From positions 43,237 through 107,236 of the forward strand of contig NZ_BDFE01000006.1 of NCBI RefSeq assembly GCF_001748225.1: 64,000 bases of DNA, in the 5' to 3' direction. The stretch is from Desulfoplanes formicivorans (lineage in GTDB: Bacteria; Desulfobacterota; Desulfovibrionia; Desulfovibrionales; Desulfomicrobiaceae). The position numbers were made by a program, and so were the translations under genes. Positions 20,802 through 29,740 of the stretch are shown here, piece after piece. Below the pieces are notes generated by a model. The model was not told the origin of the DNA. It was given only the letters and a program-made list of their open reading frames with translations, and did no database searches. The stretch's first letter is position 1, and each line of letters begins with the position of its first letter.

Positions 20802-21464
20802 ATGAGTCGTGTCCTTGTAACGGTTCAGGATCTGTACCATTTTTATGGATCCCGACTGGTTTTCAAGCATGTTGCCTTTTCCCTTGAACAGGGGATGGCC
20901 GTGCTCGTGACCGGGGAGAACGGTGCAGGCAAGTCCACTCTGCTCAAGTGCGTTGCCGGGCTGGTTCGTCCTTCCGGAGGGCAGGTTGCCCGTCATGTGG
21001 GTGATCATGAAATCGCCTATATGGGGCATGCGACATTTGTGTATCCGTCCATGACCGCTGTGCAGAATCTCGACTTCTGGAACCGGATGTACGGTCTGGG
21101 TCGCTGTGAAAAGGACCTTCTCGCATTGCTGGAGCGGGTCAGCCTGAAGGTCCATGCCTTTGAACGAGCCCGGGGATTTTCACGGGGCATGGCGCAGCGG
21201 TTGGCCCTGGCCCGGATTCTTTTGCTCGCTCCCCGGGTCATTCTTCTGGATGAGCCATCCACAGGTCTGGACACGGGTTCCTGCGAGCTCCTGTTCCACG
21301 AAATTGAAACGGCCCGGCACAACGGGGCCGGGATCATGTGGGTCAGCCACGATATTTCCCGGGATCTCGCGCAAACCGATCATGTTCTTCGTCTTGCCGG
21401 GAGGGCCATGGATTTCTGGGGAACCACCCGGGCGTTCACGGAGGGTGGCCATGATGTTCACTAG
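20802..21464 (+). CDS. ccmA: Heme exporter ATP-binding protein CcmA
   Basis: Product of 220 aa from the ATG at 20802, chosen because GGGAGGGG lies just upstream; an earlier in-frame start adds 28 residues unlike the family. ABC ATPase motifs are Walker A GENGAGKST, a signature FSRGMAQRLALAR in which the usual LSGGQ is altered as is common in CcmA, Walker B VILLDEPSTGLD, and a switch His in WVSHD. It powers release of holo-CcmE together with CcmB, CcmC and CcmD. Its end overlaps ccmB by 14 bp. Confidence 0.92.
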   Translation: MSRVLVTVQDLYHFYGSRLVFKHVAFSLEQGMAVLVTGENGAGKSTLLKCVAGLVRPSGGQVARHVGDHEIAYMGHATFVYPSMTAVQNLDFWNRMYGLGRCEKDLLALLERVSLKVHAFERARGFSRGMAQRLALARILLLAPRVILLDEPSTGLDTGSCELLFHEIETARHNGAGIMWVSHDISRDLAQTDHVLRLAGRAMDFWGTTRAFTEGGHDVH

Positions 21465-22128
21465 AGGGCTGACGCTTGCGGCCAAGGACCTGCGCCAGGT
21501 ACTTTCCGGCGGAAACGGATTGTTCCAGGCCGTGTTGCTGGGGCTTCTTCTGGTGTTCATTTTCAGCCTGTCGAGTGAACCCGGTGAACGGATCGCTCCC
21601 CAGTCAGCCGCAGCCATCTTCTGGATAGCCTCCTGTTTTTCCCTGGTTCTCATCTTTACCATGCTCTATCGGTTGGAAGAGGAAAATGAGACCCGCATGG
21701 CCCTGATCATGACGCCCATGCCCATTCAGACCGTGTGGCTGGGGAAACTTCTGGGCGGCCTGGCCCTGCTTGTCATGGCCCAGGTATGTTTCATCCCGGC
21801 CATTATCGTGTTTCTTGCCCAGGAAACCCTGACGTCTGCTGTCGGACTGTTCGCATTGATTGGTGGTGTTGACGCCGGCCTGGTCATCCTGGGATCCCTC
21901 CTGGGGGCCGTATCCCAGGGCAACGATACCCGGGATTCCTTGCTGAGCATCATTCTTTTTCCCCTGCTGCTTCCGCTGCTCCTGGGCGGGGTCAAGGTGG
22001 GCGGGGTGTTGCTTCAGGGGGCCTCCCTTGCCGGGGTCACGGACTGGTTCGGCATCATCGGGGCTTTTGACGTCATTTTTGCCGGCGCGGCCATGCTTTT
22101 GTTTCCCCATGTCTACGGGCCGGAATGA
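21451..22128 (+). CDS. ccmB: Heme exporter membrane protein CcmB
   Basis: Product of 225 aa with six predicted membrane helices. The start with KDLRQ and the middle RLEEENETRMALIMTPMP, between helices 2 and 3, are typical of CcmB. Two ATG codons in a row (21451 and 21454) follow GGAGGG; the first gives better spacing. It is the permease partner of CcmA and overlaps it by 14 bp. Confidence 0.9.
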   Translation: MMFTRGLTLAAKDLRQVLSGGNGLFQAVLLGLLLVFIFSLSSEPGERIAPQSAAAIFWIASCFSLVLIFTMLYRLEEENETRMALIMTPMPIQTVWLGKLLGGLALLVMAQVCFIPAIIVFLAQETLTSAVGLFALIGGVDAGLVILGSLLGAVSQGNDTRDSLLSIILFPLLLPLLLGGVKVGGVLLQGASLAGVTDWFGIIGAFDVIFAGAAMLLFPHVYGPE

Positions 22129-22168
22129 ACCGGCGCCAAAACCGCACCATTACCACGACCAAACGTCT

Positions 22169-22858
22169 ATGAACAAGACATCATTCTCAGTCATGTGCCG
22201 GGCGATTCTTCCCCTGGCCACCACAGCGGCCATGCTTGTTGCCCAGTATTTCATCTGGGTGTACGCCCCTGAAGAAATGACCATGGGGCTGGTCCAGAAA
22301 ATTTTCTATATTCATCTTCCCCTTGCCTGGTGGGCTCTGGTCTGCTTTGCCGGGGTATTTGCCGGGTCGATCATGGTCCTTGTGCGCAACAACCATCCTG
22401 CCTGGGACGCCTTTGCCGCAGCCTGTGCCGAGGTGGGAGTTCTGCTGTGCGGTCTGGCGCTGGTTACCGGATCCCTTTGGGCCAGATCGGCCTGGAACAC
22501 CTGGTGGACATGGGATCCCCGATTGAGCACGGCCCTGGTCATGTGGTTCGTGTATGCCGGCTACCTCATCCTGAGAGGCAGTGGGCTTGGGGGCGCTTCG
22601 TCCACCAGAATATGCGCGGTTCTCGGCATTATCGCCTTTCTGGATGTACCCCTGGTCTTTTTTTCCGCCCGCATGTGGCGCAGTATTCACCCGGCAGTGT
22701 TTGCCAGCCAATCCGGGGGACTGGAACCAGAGATGCTTGTTACGGTGTTTGTTTCCCTGGCCGCCTGGGGGCTGCTCACCCTGACCCTGGTTCTGGCCCG
22801 TTGGCGCATTGTGCGCTACCAGGCCCTCATGGATGAAATAACCCTGCTTGGACATTAA
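22169..22858 (+). CDS. ccmC: Heme-handling membrane protein CcmC
   Basis: Product of 229 aa with six membrane helices and the WWD-type heme motif in NTWWTWDPRLSTALVMWFVY. The conserved His residues lie in FYIHLPLAWW and in SIHPAV. It presents heme to CcmE. The ATG has no clear Shine-Dalgarno; a second start inside (22193 region) is possible but would trim only the leading polar residues. Confidence 0.92.
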   Translation: MNKTSFSVMCRAILPLATTAAMLVAQYFIWVYAPEEMTMGLVQKIFYIHLPLAWWALVCFAGVFAGSIMVLVRNNHPAWDAFAAACAEVGVLLCGLALVTGSLWARSAWNTWWTWDPRLSTALVMWFVYAGYLILRGSGLGGASSTRICAVLGIIAFLDVPLVFFSARMWRSIHPAVFASQSGGLEPEMLVTVFVSLAAWGLLTLTLVLARWRIVRYQALMDEITLLGH

Positions 22859-22947
22859 TCCTGGTCAGGGAAAGCTTTGAATCCGGATCGGTTTGTTCTC
22901 CTGGCGCCTCGGGCGTCATTTGTCTTCATTGTTACCGGAGTACCTTC

Positions 22948-23076
22948 ATGAACTATCTTTTTATCGCCAACATCTGCGTCTGGGCTGGTATCGGCGCTTA
23001 CCTGTGTTTTCTTCATGCGTCCCAGACGCGTTTGGCCAAACGTATTGATCACCTGGAGATCATTCATGAGCAATAA
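22948..23076 (+). CDS. ccmD: Small membrane protein, CcmD-like
   Basis: A 42-residue frame with one N-terminal hydrophobic helix (YLFIANICVWAGIGAYLCFL) and a charged helical tail (RLAKRIDHLEII), the layout of CcmD. GGAG lies seven bases before the ATG. Its place just after ccmC and its overlap of 11 bp with the next gene support the call, since CcmD sequences themselves are poorly conserved. CcmD tethers CcmE to the CcmABC complex. Confidence 0.8.
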   Translation: MNYLFIANICVWAGIGAYLCFLHASQTRLAKRIDHLEIIHEQ

Positions 23077-23662
23077 TCCCTCTGTTTCTCCCGGGATTGG
23101 CCAAAAACCGGTCCTTGTCCTTGTGGGTTGCTGTCTGCTTGCCCTGATTGCCTCGGTGCTTGTTCACAGGCTGACACATCCTTTTCTGGATATTCGCGAA
23201 GGCAGCGTTCATCAGAAAATGGATCAGGGGCCCATGGCTGATATTTCCCGGCTCATGCAACAGGTTGAGGAACATCCCGAAGACCTTGAGGCACTGCGCG
23301 GCCTGGGCAATGCCTTCATGCACATGAACGCCTGGGACAGAGCCCTCGTGTTCTGGAATCGGGTTCTGACCATCGAACCTCATGATGCCATGGCCTTGAA
23401 CCAGAAGGGGGTCTGCCTGTTTCGCAAGCAGGATTATCCCGCTTCGGCTGCAACGTTCTCCCAGCTTCTGGAACTCGAGCAGGACAATGTCTATGCGTTA
23501 TTCAATCTTGGGGTTTTGCACCGCCATTTTTTGGGGAATCCAGCAAAAGGGGAGGCCTTTTTGAAAAGGATTCTTGAGATGGACGCTGTTTCCCAGGATA
23601 TTCTTGACGCCGTGAAGCAGGAACTGAACGAAACCCCTGAAAAGACCACCCCGGCCTCTTGA
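23066..23662 (+). CDS. Membrane-anchored TPR protein of the ccm cluster (CcmI/NrfG-like)
   Basis: Product of 198 aa from the ATG at 23066, which overlaps the end of ccmD. A membrane helix at about 16-37 is followed by three TPR units (about 75-180; NPDDLEAL-like LEALRGLGNAFMHM, then ALNQKGVCLF and ALFNLGVLH). In other ccm clusters a TPR protein of this kind binds the apocytochrome C-terminus. No CcmG or CcmH thioredoxin-like gene follows, in line with the variant System I of sulfate reducers. Confidence 0.75.
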   Translation: MSNNPSVSPGIGQKPVLVLVGCCLLALIASVLVHRLTHPFLDIREGSVHQKMDQGPMADISRLMQQVEEHPEDLEALRGLGNAFMHMNAWDRALVFWNRVLTIEPHDAMALNQKGVCLFRKQDYPASAATFSQLLELEQDNVYALFNLGVLHRHFLGNPAKGEAFLKRILEMDAVSQDILDAVKQELNETPEKTTPAS

Positions 23663-23741
23663 AATATGCCTGCACGTGGTGCAGGTCCTGTAAGGCGGAT
23701 GTCTTGATCCCGGGGTATGACATTATTTTCTTGTCATACCC

Positions 23742-23771
23742 TTGCAAAAAAGGCATGGTCGTTCTAATTAT
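23742..23771 (+). promoter_or_regulatory. Possible sigma-70 promoter for the HDOD kinase gene
   Basis: TTGCAA at 23742-23747 and TAATTA at 23765-23770 are separated by 17 bp, about 100 bp upstream of the next start. The surrounding sequence is AT-richer than its flanks. No experimental support. Confidence 0.35.
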
Positions 23772-23870
23772 GTCAAAAGCAATGTGCTCTTGCGTCACAA
23801 CAGAACGTGTTACATGCGCGGTATTTGCAAGCCGAACGAAGATCTTGTCCAGCGACAAGGAGATCAAAGG

Positions 23871-26612
23871 ATGTCCATGCCTCCCTCATCTGCTGCGATT
23901 CAATCCCAATCCTCTCCCCACGCAGACCATGCCCCCATCACTCCCATGAGTATGCAGATCGACAGTGTGCTGCACTTTGTCGACCAGATGCCTTCCCTGC
24001 CCGCAGTGGCAGCCAAGATATTGCGTATCGTGCTGGAGGAGGAATTTTCGCTTGGGGAATTGGCCACACTGGTGGAGTCTGATCCCGCTTTGACTCTGAA
24101 GGTGCTTAAATCCGTCAATAGTGCTGATCGCGGAGGACATCCGATCAGTTCTGTTGCGCATGCCTTTCCGCTCATCGGGATGCGTCCCTTGCGCATCCTG
24201 TTGCTGTCGGTCATTGTCAGAGATGGTCTCGTGGGCAGTGACGCCGATGAAGACGGTCTGTATAAGGATTTGTGGGTGCATTCCCTGGCCTCTGCCCTGT
24301 TTGCCGGGCTTTTGGCCAAGCGAACCTATCCCCAGTTGTGTAATGAGGCCTTTGCTGCGGCCATGCTCCACGATATTGGCAAGATCTTTTTCCTAGTCTA
24401 TTTTCCGGAAAAATTCGCCCAATGCCGGGAGCGTATCAGGATGCACCGCGAGCCGAGTTCCGTTGCCGAGGAAAAGCTCTTCAAGACCAATCACGCAGCT
24501 ATTGGCCGGGCCCTGGCCAAAAAGTGGCATCTGCCTGACATGATAGAGAATGCCATTTGGCAGCACCATCTTGATCCTGAGGTTGTCAGTGATCATAACG
24601 GGCTCAGAGAATTGCTTTTTCTGGTCAAATCGGCCGACTATCTGGCTCACGAGGCGTTGGTGGATGCTCCCTGCCCGTCCATGACGCGCGAAGAGGAAAA
24701 CGGTCGCATTCTGGATGACCTTGGTATTGGTCCGGACGATCTCGCCTCCATCAAGACGGAGTTTACCCGGGAATTCGAGGAGCATGTCTCCCTGTTTGAT
24801 CTGGATGGGGATGGCGCGACCCTCTTTTATCAGGCTTTGCAACGGGCCAACGAGCGTCTGGCCAGCATTGCTTTGGAACTTGATCGCAAAAATGTTTCCC
24901 TGAGCATTTCCAATCGTTTTGCAACGACCATTGTCAAGGCTGGCATAGCATTCAACAGCCTTGACGCCATTTCCGATTTTTTCCCTGTGGTCCCGCAGTT
25001 CCTTGACGCCGATTTGGGCATTGAGAGGGGAGTCCTTTACTGGGTCAACGAGTCCAGAACCTTTCTTGAGGGCATTGTCTGGAAAAGCGGCGGGTTCAAG
25101 CGTCTTTTTTCCTGTTCTCTGGGAAAGGACATGGAACCGATTCAGGAGCCTGGTGGTTGCTCCATAAGTGCCGGGCTGGTCAGGCTCATCAAAACGTCCA
25201 GGGAGCGGGAGCAAAATTATGGGCACACCCGGGAAACAAGCGTTTCACCGCCTTTTTCCGTCAGTCAGGGACTGACTATCTTTCCTTTGTTTGGAAAGGT
25301 TTTTTTTGGCGAACTGTGTCTTGGCATGGCCCACAAGGAGCACCATCTGACGGCTCAGGACTTTCTGGGGTTTTCTCAGTTTGTTGCCCTGATCGTAACC
25401 ACCCTTGACCGGTTGCGGGTCTACAGAGACCTTTGCCGGCGGGCCGATGAATTGTCAGCCGCCCTGTGGAAGAACCATCAGGTCAATTTGCAGCTCATGC
25501 AGACGGAACGTCTTGCTGCCGTTGGGCAGCTTGCCGCCGGGGCAGCCCATGAAATCAACAATCCTCTGGCCATCATTTCTGCCCGAACCCAGATGATCGA
25601 GGCCAAGGAAAAGGACGATAAGAAGAAACAGGAACTTCGACAGATTCACGAACAGATCGATCGCATCAGTTCCATTCTGACCAGCCTTATGGGCTTTGCC
25701 CGACCAGCTCCACCAAGCAAAAGTCAGGTGGACGTGAACGCACTTTTGGACAAGGTGCTTGATCTTGTTTCTCCGCCCATGCTCAAGCTCAATATCCGCA
25801 TTGAGCGCAATTATGCCGATAACCTCCCCAGTATCCATGCGGATGCCGGCCAGCTGGAACAGGTTTTTCTCAATTTTTGCATCAATGCCCAGCATGCCAT
25901 GGAGGAACATGGCGGTACGCTCACGGTAACAACTTCCCCGGGATCTTTGCCCAATTGGGTGGATATAGTTGTGCAGGATACGGGTATAGGGATTGCCAAG
26001 GAGTGTTTGGCCAAGGTTTTTGATCCCTTTTTTACCACCAAGGAGCAGGGCAAGGGCACGGGCCTGGGGCTTTCCACGGCCTATGGCATTGTGACCAATC
26101 ATTATGGCAATGTGGGGATCAAGAGCGAGCCGGGACAGGGAACACGGGTCTGTGTTTCTCTGCCTGTCATGTCCCCCCGGGAGGATCGGCAAAAATCCCG
26201 TTTACACTCTCGAGAAACAACGGATGAAGGTTCCAGGTCGAGTTTGAAACGCCCTCGGATTCTTGTTGTGGATGATGAAGAACATATTCGGGATATCCTC
26301 ACGGAAACCCTTACGGCCCATGGGTGCACGGTGGATGTGGCGGAAAATGGCAGGCATGGCTTTGAAAAACTGACCAGGCATGCCTATGACCTCATGCTCA
26401 TGGATATCAGAATGCCGTCCTATTCGGGCCTGGATCTTCTGGCCAGGATCAGGAACCAGATTCATAAGATGCCCGTTTTCGTGATCACCGGGCTGGCCTC
26501 GTCCGAAGAGATGGACAAGGCCCTTGAGCTCGGTGCCGCCAAGTGTATCCGCAAACCCTTCCACATCAAATCTCTTATCCAGGATATCCGGTCCGTGGTG
26601 TCCCTGTCCTGA
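23871..26612 (+). CDS. HDOD domain, histidine kinase and receiver hybrid protein
   Basis: Product of 913 aa; AAGGAG eight bases before the ATG at 23871 fixes the start. Residues about 30-240 form an HDOD domain (MPSLPAVAAKILRIV, SDPALTLKVLKSVNS, AAMLHDIGKIFF). A GAF-like stretch (about 345-530) follows, then HisKA with His near 560 (GAAHEINNP), HATPase ([15 protein letters not shown]), and a C-terminal receiver with Asp near 845 (LMLMDIRMP). There are no membrane helices, so sensing is cytoplasmic. The next gene starts 13 bp later and is very likely its partner. Confidence 0.92.
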   Translation: MSMPPSSAAIQSQSSPHADHAPITPMSMQIDSVLHFVDQMPSLPAVAAKILRIVLEEEFSLGELATLVESDPALTLKVLKSVNSADRGGHPISSVAHAFPLIGMRPLRILLLSVIVRDGLVGSDADEDGLYKDLWVHSLASALFAGLLAKRTYPQLCNEAFAAAMLHDIGKIFFLVYFPEKFAQCRERIRMHREPSSVAEEKLFKTNHAAIGRALAKKWHLPDMIENAIWQHHLDPEVVSDHNGLRELLFLVKSADYLAHEALVDAPCPSMTREEENGRILDDLGIGPDDLASIKTEFTREFEEHVSLFDLDGDGATLFYQALQRANERLASIALELDRKNVSLSISNRFATTIVKAGIAFNSLDAISDFFPVVPQFLDADLGIERGVLYWVNESRTFLEGIVWKSGGFKRLFSCSLGKDMEPIQEPGGCSISAGLVRLIKTSREREQNYGHTRETSVSPPFSVSQGLTIFPLFGKVFFGELCLGMAHKEHHLTAQDFLGFSQFVALIVTTLDRLRVYRDLCRRADELSAALWKNHQVNLQLMQTERLAAVGQLAAGAAHEINNPLAIISARTQMIEAKEKDDKKKQELRQIHEQIDRISSILTSLMGFARPAPPSKSQVDVNALLDKVLDLVSPPMLKLNIRIERNYADNLPSIHADAGQLEQVFLNFCINAQHAMEEHGGTLTVTTSPGSLPNWVDIVVQDTGIGIAKECLAKVFDPFFTTKEQGKGTGLGLSTAYGIVTNHYGNVGIKSEPGQGTRVCVSLPVMSPREDRQKSRLHSRETTDEGSRSSLKRPRILVVDDEEHIRDILTETLTAHGCTVDVAENGRHGFEKLTRHAYDLMLMDIRMPSYSGLDLLARIRNQIHKMPVFVITGLASSEEMDKALELGAAKCIRKPFHIKSLIQDIRSVVSLS

Positions 26613-26625
26613 ACGGCACACATCC

Positions 26626-28047
26626 ATGTCCACACACACGAGGATCATTGCCTTTGCCAGCGGCAAGGGAGGGGCGGGCAAGACAACCATGGCCGTGAAC
26701 ATCGGTCTCGCCCTGGCCTCCATGGGGCAAAAGGTCTGCCTGCTTGACGCCGACCTTGGTCTTTCCAATGTCGATCTTGTCATGGGCCTGGATTCTCCCT
26801 CCAAAACCCTGGAAGATGTCCTGTTTCACGACCTTCCCCTGGAAGAGGTCATTGTTCCGGTTGCTGCGAACATGAACCTCATTCCCGGCAGTTCGGGCAT
26901 TTCCAGAATGGCTGAATTGCCTCGGGAACAGCGGGCCGTGCTGGTTGACGAATTCAAAAAACTCGATGGCTACGATTTTCTTCTGATCGACAATTCTCCG
27001 GGCCTGTCCCGGCAGGTGGTTTCGCTCTGCCTGAGTGCCCGCGAATTGATCGTTGTGGTCAATCCGGAAGTGACTTCCCTGGTTGATGCCTATGCCCTGA
27101 TCAAGGTGCTTCGGGAAAACGGCCTGTGGTCGCGCCCGCGGATCATTGTCAACAGGGCCGAAAGTATGGGGGATGCCAAGAGGATTTTTGCAACCCTGCA
27201 TGCCACCCTTGAAAAATATCTGAACCTGAAGTGCTCCCTTCTGGGGGTCATCCCCCTGGACGCACAGGCCAAGACCGCTTTCAGCAAGCAGCCTTTTTTC
27301 CTTTCCCATCCCCATTCCCCGGCGGCTCGATGTACGCAATTTATTGCAAAACGCATTCTCGTGCAGGAATCCAGGCACTGGAAAAAGGGACGTCCCGAAG
27401 AGTTCTGGGAGTCGACCCTGACCAGGATCAAGCAACGGCCCCGTTTTGATTTGGAACTTTCCTCGCAACAGCTGGACACGGATCTTGCTGCGTATGCCAA
27501 AGTGGCCCCCGAGGAACTCGGAAACGTTCTTGCACAGCGGGCACGGGAAATGGACGGCCTGGCCAGCCAGCTGACCCGCATGGCCGTTGATGGCACGCTC
27601 GCCGGCCAAGCCAGGACTATAGCCGGGCTTCTTGATACCTTGTCCAGCCAGCTCAAGGAAGTTGTTCTGCCCGGGGAAAAGGATCAGGACACGCCTTTGC
27701 CGAAAATGGTTGTGGTGAGCAACCAGCAGGAAATGCGGCAGATTCTTGCGGACATGCTTGCCATGCTGGGCTATGAGCCTGTGGCGCAGCTACCGAGCGG
27801 GGTACAGGAAGGGGGAAGTGTTGACGGTCCCTGTCTGGGGATTGTCAACGTGGATCGTCCCGAAGCAAGGATTGGGGACGCCTTGCTTGCCTGGCCGGGA
27901 CTTCCTCTGGTTGTTCTGGGCGGGTATGGCGGCACGGATGTGCTGCGCGCCTTTGCCGATCGGATTGTGGCCGTGATTCCGCCGCCGGTCACCTTGGGCG
28001 GACTCAGATCGACTCTGGAGAATCTGGTGGGGGTCAAACACTTCTAA
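26626..28047 (+). CDS. MinD/FlhG-type ATPase with a C-terminal pseudoreceiver
   Basis: Product of 473 aa. Residues 1-260 are a ParA/MinD ATPase with deviant Walker A (SGKGGAGKTT, 12-21), LLDADLGLSNVDLVMG, and LLIDNSPGLS; it resembles FlhG/FleN. A helical region (about 270-355) follows. Residues 360-473 look like a response-regulator receiver: KMVVVSNQQEMRQILADMLAMLGYE, then VNVDRPEA, and a closing PLVVLGGYGG. The usual acidic pair is replaced by Ser-Asn and the lysine by Pro, so it is probably a pseudoreceiver. CpaE-type ATPases carry such a domain at the other end. Confidence 0.8.
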   Translation: MSTHTRIIAFASGKGGAGKTTMAVNIGLALASMGQKVCLLDADLGLSNVDLVMGLDSPSKTLEDVLFHDLPLEEVIVPVAANMNLIPGSSGISRMAELPREQRAVLVDEFKKLDGYDFLLIDNSPGLSRQVVSLCLSARELIVVVNPEVTSLVDAYALIKVLRENGLWSRPRIIVNRAESMGDAKRIFATLHATLEKYLNLKCSLLGVIPLDAQAKTAFSKQPFFLSHPHSPAARCTQFIAKRILVQESRHWKKGRPEEFWESTLTRIKQRPRFDLELSSQQLDTDLAAYAKVAPEELGNVLAQRAREMDGLASQLTRMAVDGTLAGQARTIAGLLDTLSSQLKEVVLPGEKDQDTPLPKMVVVSNQQEMRQILADMLAMLGYEPVAQLPSGVQEGGSVDGPCLGIVNVDRPEARIGDALLAWPGLPLVVLGGYGGTDVLRAFADRIVAVIPPPVTLGGLRSTLENLVGVKHF

Positions 28048-28074
28048 ACCAAAGGTGCAGACTAGGGCAGACAG

Positions 28075-28119
28075 CAGCGCCGTGACCGAACAATGATCCG
28101 GTCACGGCGCTGTTTATTT
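28075..28119 (+). terminator. Strong hairpin terminator between convergent genes
   Basis: A perfect 14-bp stem (CAGCGCCGTGACCG / CGGTCACGGCGCTG, loop 28089-28098) followed by TTTATTT. It follows the MinD-type gene by 27 bp and overlaps the last bases of the convergent activator gene by six. Confidence 0.88.
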
Positions 28120-29715
28120 GTGTGGGGTGAATTTTTTGGGATTGATGCCGTATTTCTTGATCTTGTAATTGACCACGCGGTAGCTGGATCGCAGCTCCCT
28201 GGCCGCCTCGAGCATGTTGCCCTGGGTTTTTTTCAACGCTTCCACAAGCAGTTCCTGCTCGAATCGGGCCACGGCCTCGCCAAAGGACAGCTCGGTGTCC
28301 GTGGCCGAACTCTCGGCCGTTTGCAGGGTCGGGGGCAGATGGTAGGTCCGAATGGCCTCATCCATGCATAACAAGGTGGCCCGTTCCACGCAGTTGCGCA
28401 GTTCACGAACATTGCCCGGCCAATGATACTGGGTCAGCAGATCAATGGCTGGCGTGGAAATCCTCTTGATGTTCTTGCCGTATTCTTCGGAAAAAATGGA
28501 CAGGAAATGTTCGGCCAGGGGAAGAACATCCTGTCTGCGCTCCCGAAGGGAAGGAATGAAAATGGGGAAGACATTGATCCGATAGTACAGGTCTTCCCGA
28601 AACCGGTTTTCTTCAATCAGGGCTTCCAGGGGCTGGTGGGTGGCACAGACAATGCGCACGTCAATGGTGGTGGATTTTTCACTGCCAAGGCGTTGTATTT
28701 CCCCTTCCTGGATGGCCCGGAGCAGTTTGGCCTGGGCCTCGGCACTGAGCTCTCCGATTTCGTCCAGAAACAGGGTGCCCTGGTGGGCCAGTTCAAAACG
28801 CCCCTTTTTGCTGCTGACGGCCCCGGTAAAGGCGCCCCGTTCATAGCCGAAAAGTTCACTTTCGATGAGTTCCGAGGGCAGGGCCGCGCAATTGAGTTTG
28901 ACAAACGGAGCATCCCGTCGCGAACTCATGTTGTGGATGGCTTCGGCCAGAAGCTCCTTGCCTGTTCCTGATTCGCCGCGCAGGAGCACGGTTGCCCGGC
29001 TGTCAGCCACCTGCATGATCTGTCCCATGACCTGGGACATAGCCTTGGACGAGGCCACAATACGGTTTTTGGCCAGGTTTTCCGCCTGACTGGTTTCCCG
29101 GGCCGGGTTGGGAAGATGCGTTTCGTTCTGGAGCATGCATTCCTGAAGATACGCGGTCTGTCTGGCTATGATCCGGCCCAGGGCCTGCAGAAAATCTCTG
29201 TGCAGGTCCAGATTGTCTCGATGGGATATGGGCAGATCCGCACTCAGGACGCCGATGATCTCACCCTGTTCTCCCGAAGTGATCACCGGTACGCTGATAA
29301 AGGACAGGGAGGCCATCTCTTCCTGGCTCCGGCCTCCGGCCCGGTTGAGAAACATGGGCTCTTCCGCCATAACCCTGACAACAATGGGCTCACCCGTTGT
29401 CAGGACATGCCCGGTAACCCCTTCACCGGGAGCATAGGTTGAAGAAGGCGTCCTGGTATGCCCATGGGAGATGCTGAACCGGAGCGTGTCGGTCTTGGGA
29501 TCGAAAATGGCCAGGGTGATCCTTTTGTACTCTGCCAATTCGGCCGTTTTGATGAGGACCCGTTCCAGGGTGGGCTGCAAGGGCTGGAACGGGTCAAGAT
29601 CGGCTATGACCTGATTGAGCGTTTCAAACAGTGAGCGGGTTGTGGTGGGCATGATTTCAATTGGCTGATTGTGATCAGAAAAAGCCCGGTTGCCCGGTTG
29701 CATCTGCGTGTCCAT
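28114..29715 (-). CDS. Sigma-54-dependent activator with GAF sensor domain
   Basis: Product of 533 aa. An N-terminal GAF domain (about 40-190) is followed by an AAA+ domain with Walker A GESGTGKE (247-254), GAFTGA (294-299, the sigma-54 contact loop) and LFLDEIGE, and a C-terminal Fis-type helix-turn-helix. The order is that of NifA-like activators; no receiver is present, so a small ligand or redox cue probably acts through GAF. It starts 25 bp after iorB and is likely in the same operon, suggesting control of iorAB. An ATG at 29652 is a possible later start. Confidence 0.92.
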   Translation of the reverse strand: MDTQMQPGNRAFSDHNQPIEIMPTTTRSLFETLNQVIADLDPFQPLQPTLERVLIKTAELAEYKRITLAIFDPKTDTLRFSISHGHTRTPSSTYAPGEGVTGHVLTTGEPIVVRVMAEEPMFLNRAGGRSQEEMASLSFISVPVITSGEQGEIIGVLSADLPISHRDNLDLHRDFLQALGRIIARQTAYLQECMLQNETHLPNPARETSQAENLAKNRIVASSKAMSQVMGQIMQVADSRATVLLRGESGTGKELLAEAIHNMSSRRDAPFVKLNCAALPSELIESELFGYERGAFTGAVSSKKGRFELAHQGTLFLDEIGELSAEAQAKLLRAIQEGEIQRLGSEKSTTIDVRIVCATHQPLEALIEENRFREDLYYRINVFPIFIPSLRERRQDVLPLAEHFLSIFSEEYGKNIKRISTPAIDLLTQYHWPGNVRELRNCVERATLLCMDEAIRTYHLPPTLQTAESSATDTELSFGEAVARFEQELLVEALKKTQGNMLEAARELRSSYRVVNYKIKKYGINPKKFTPHK

Positions 29716-29740
29716 CGAACACGCAGGCCGTCAGGAACCT

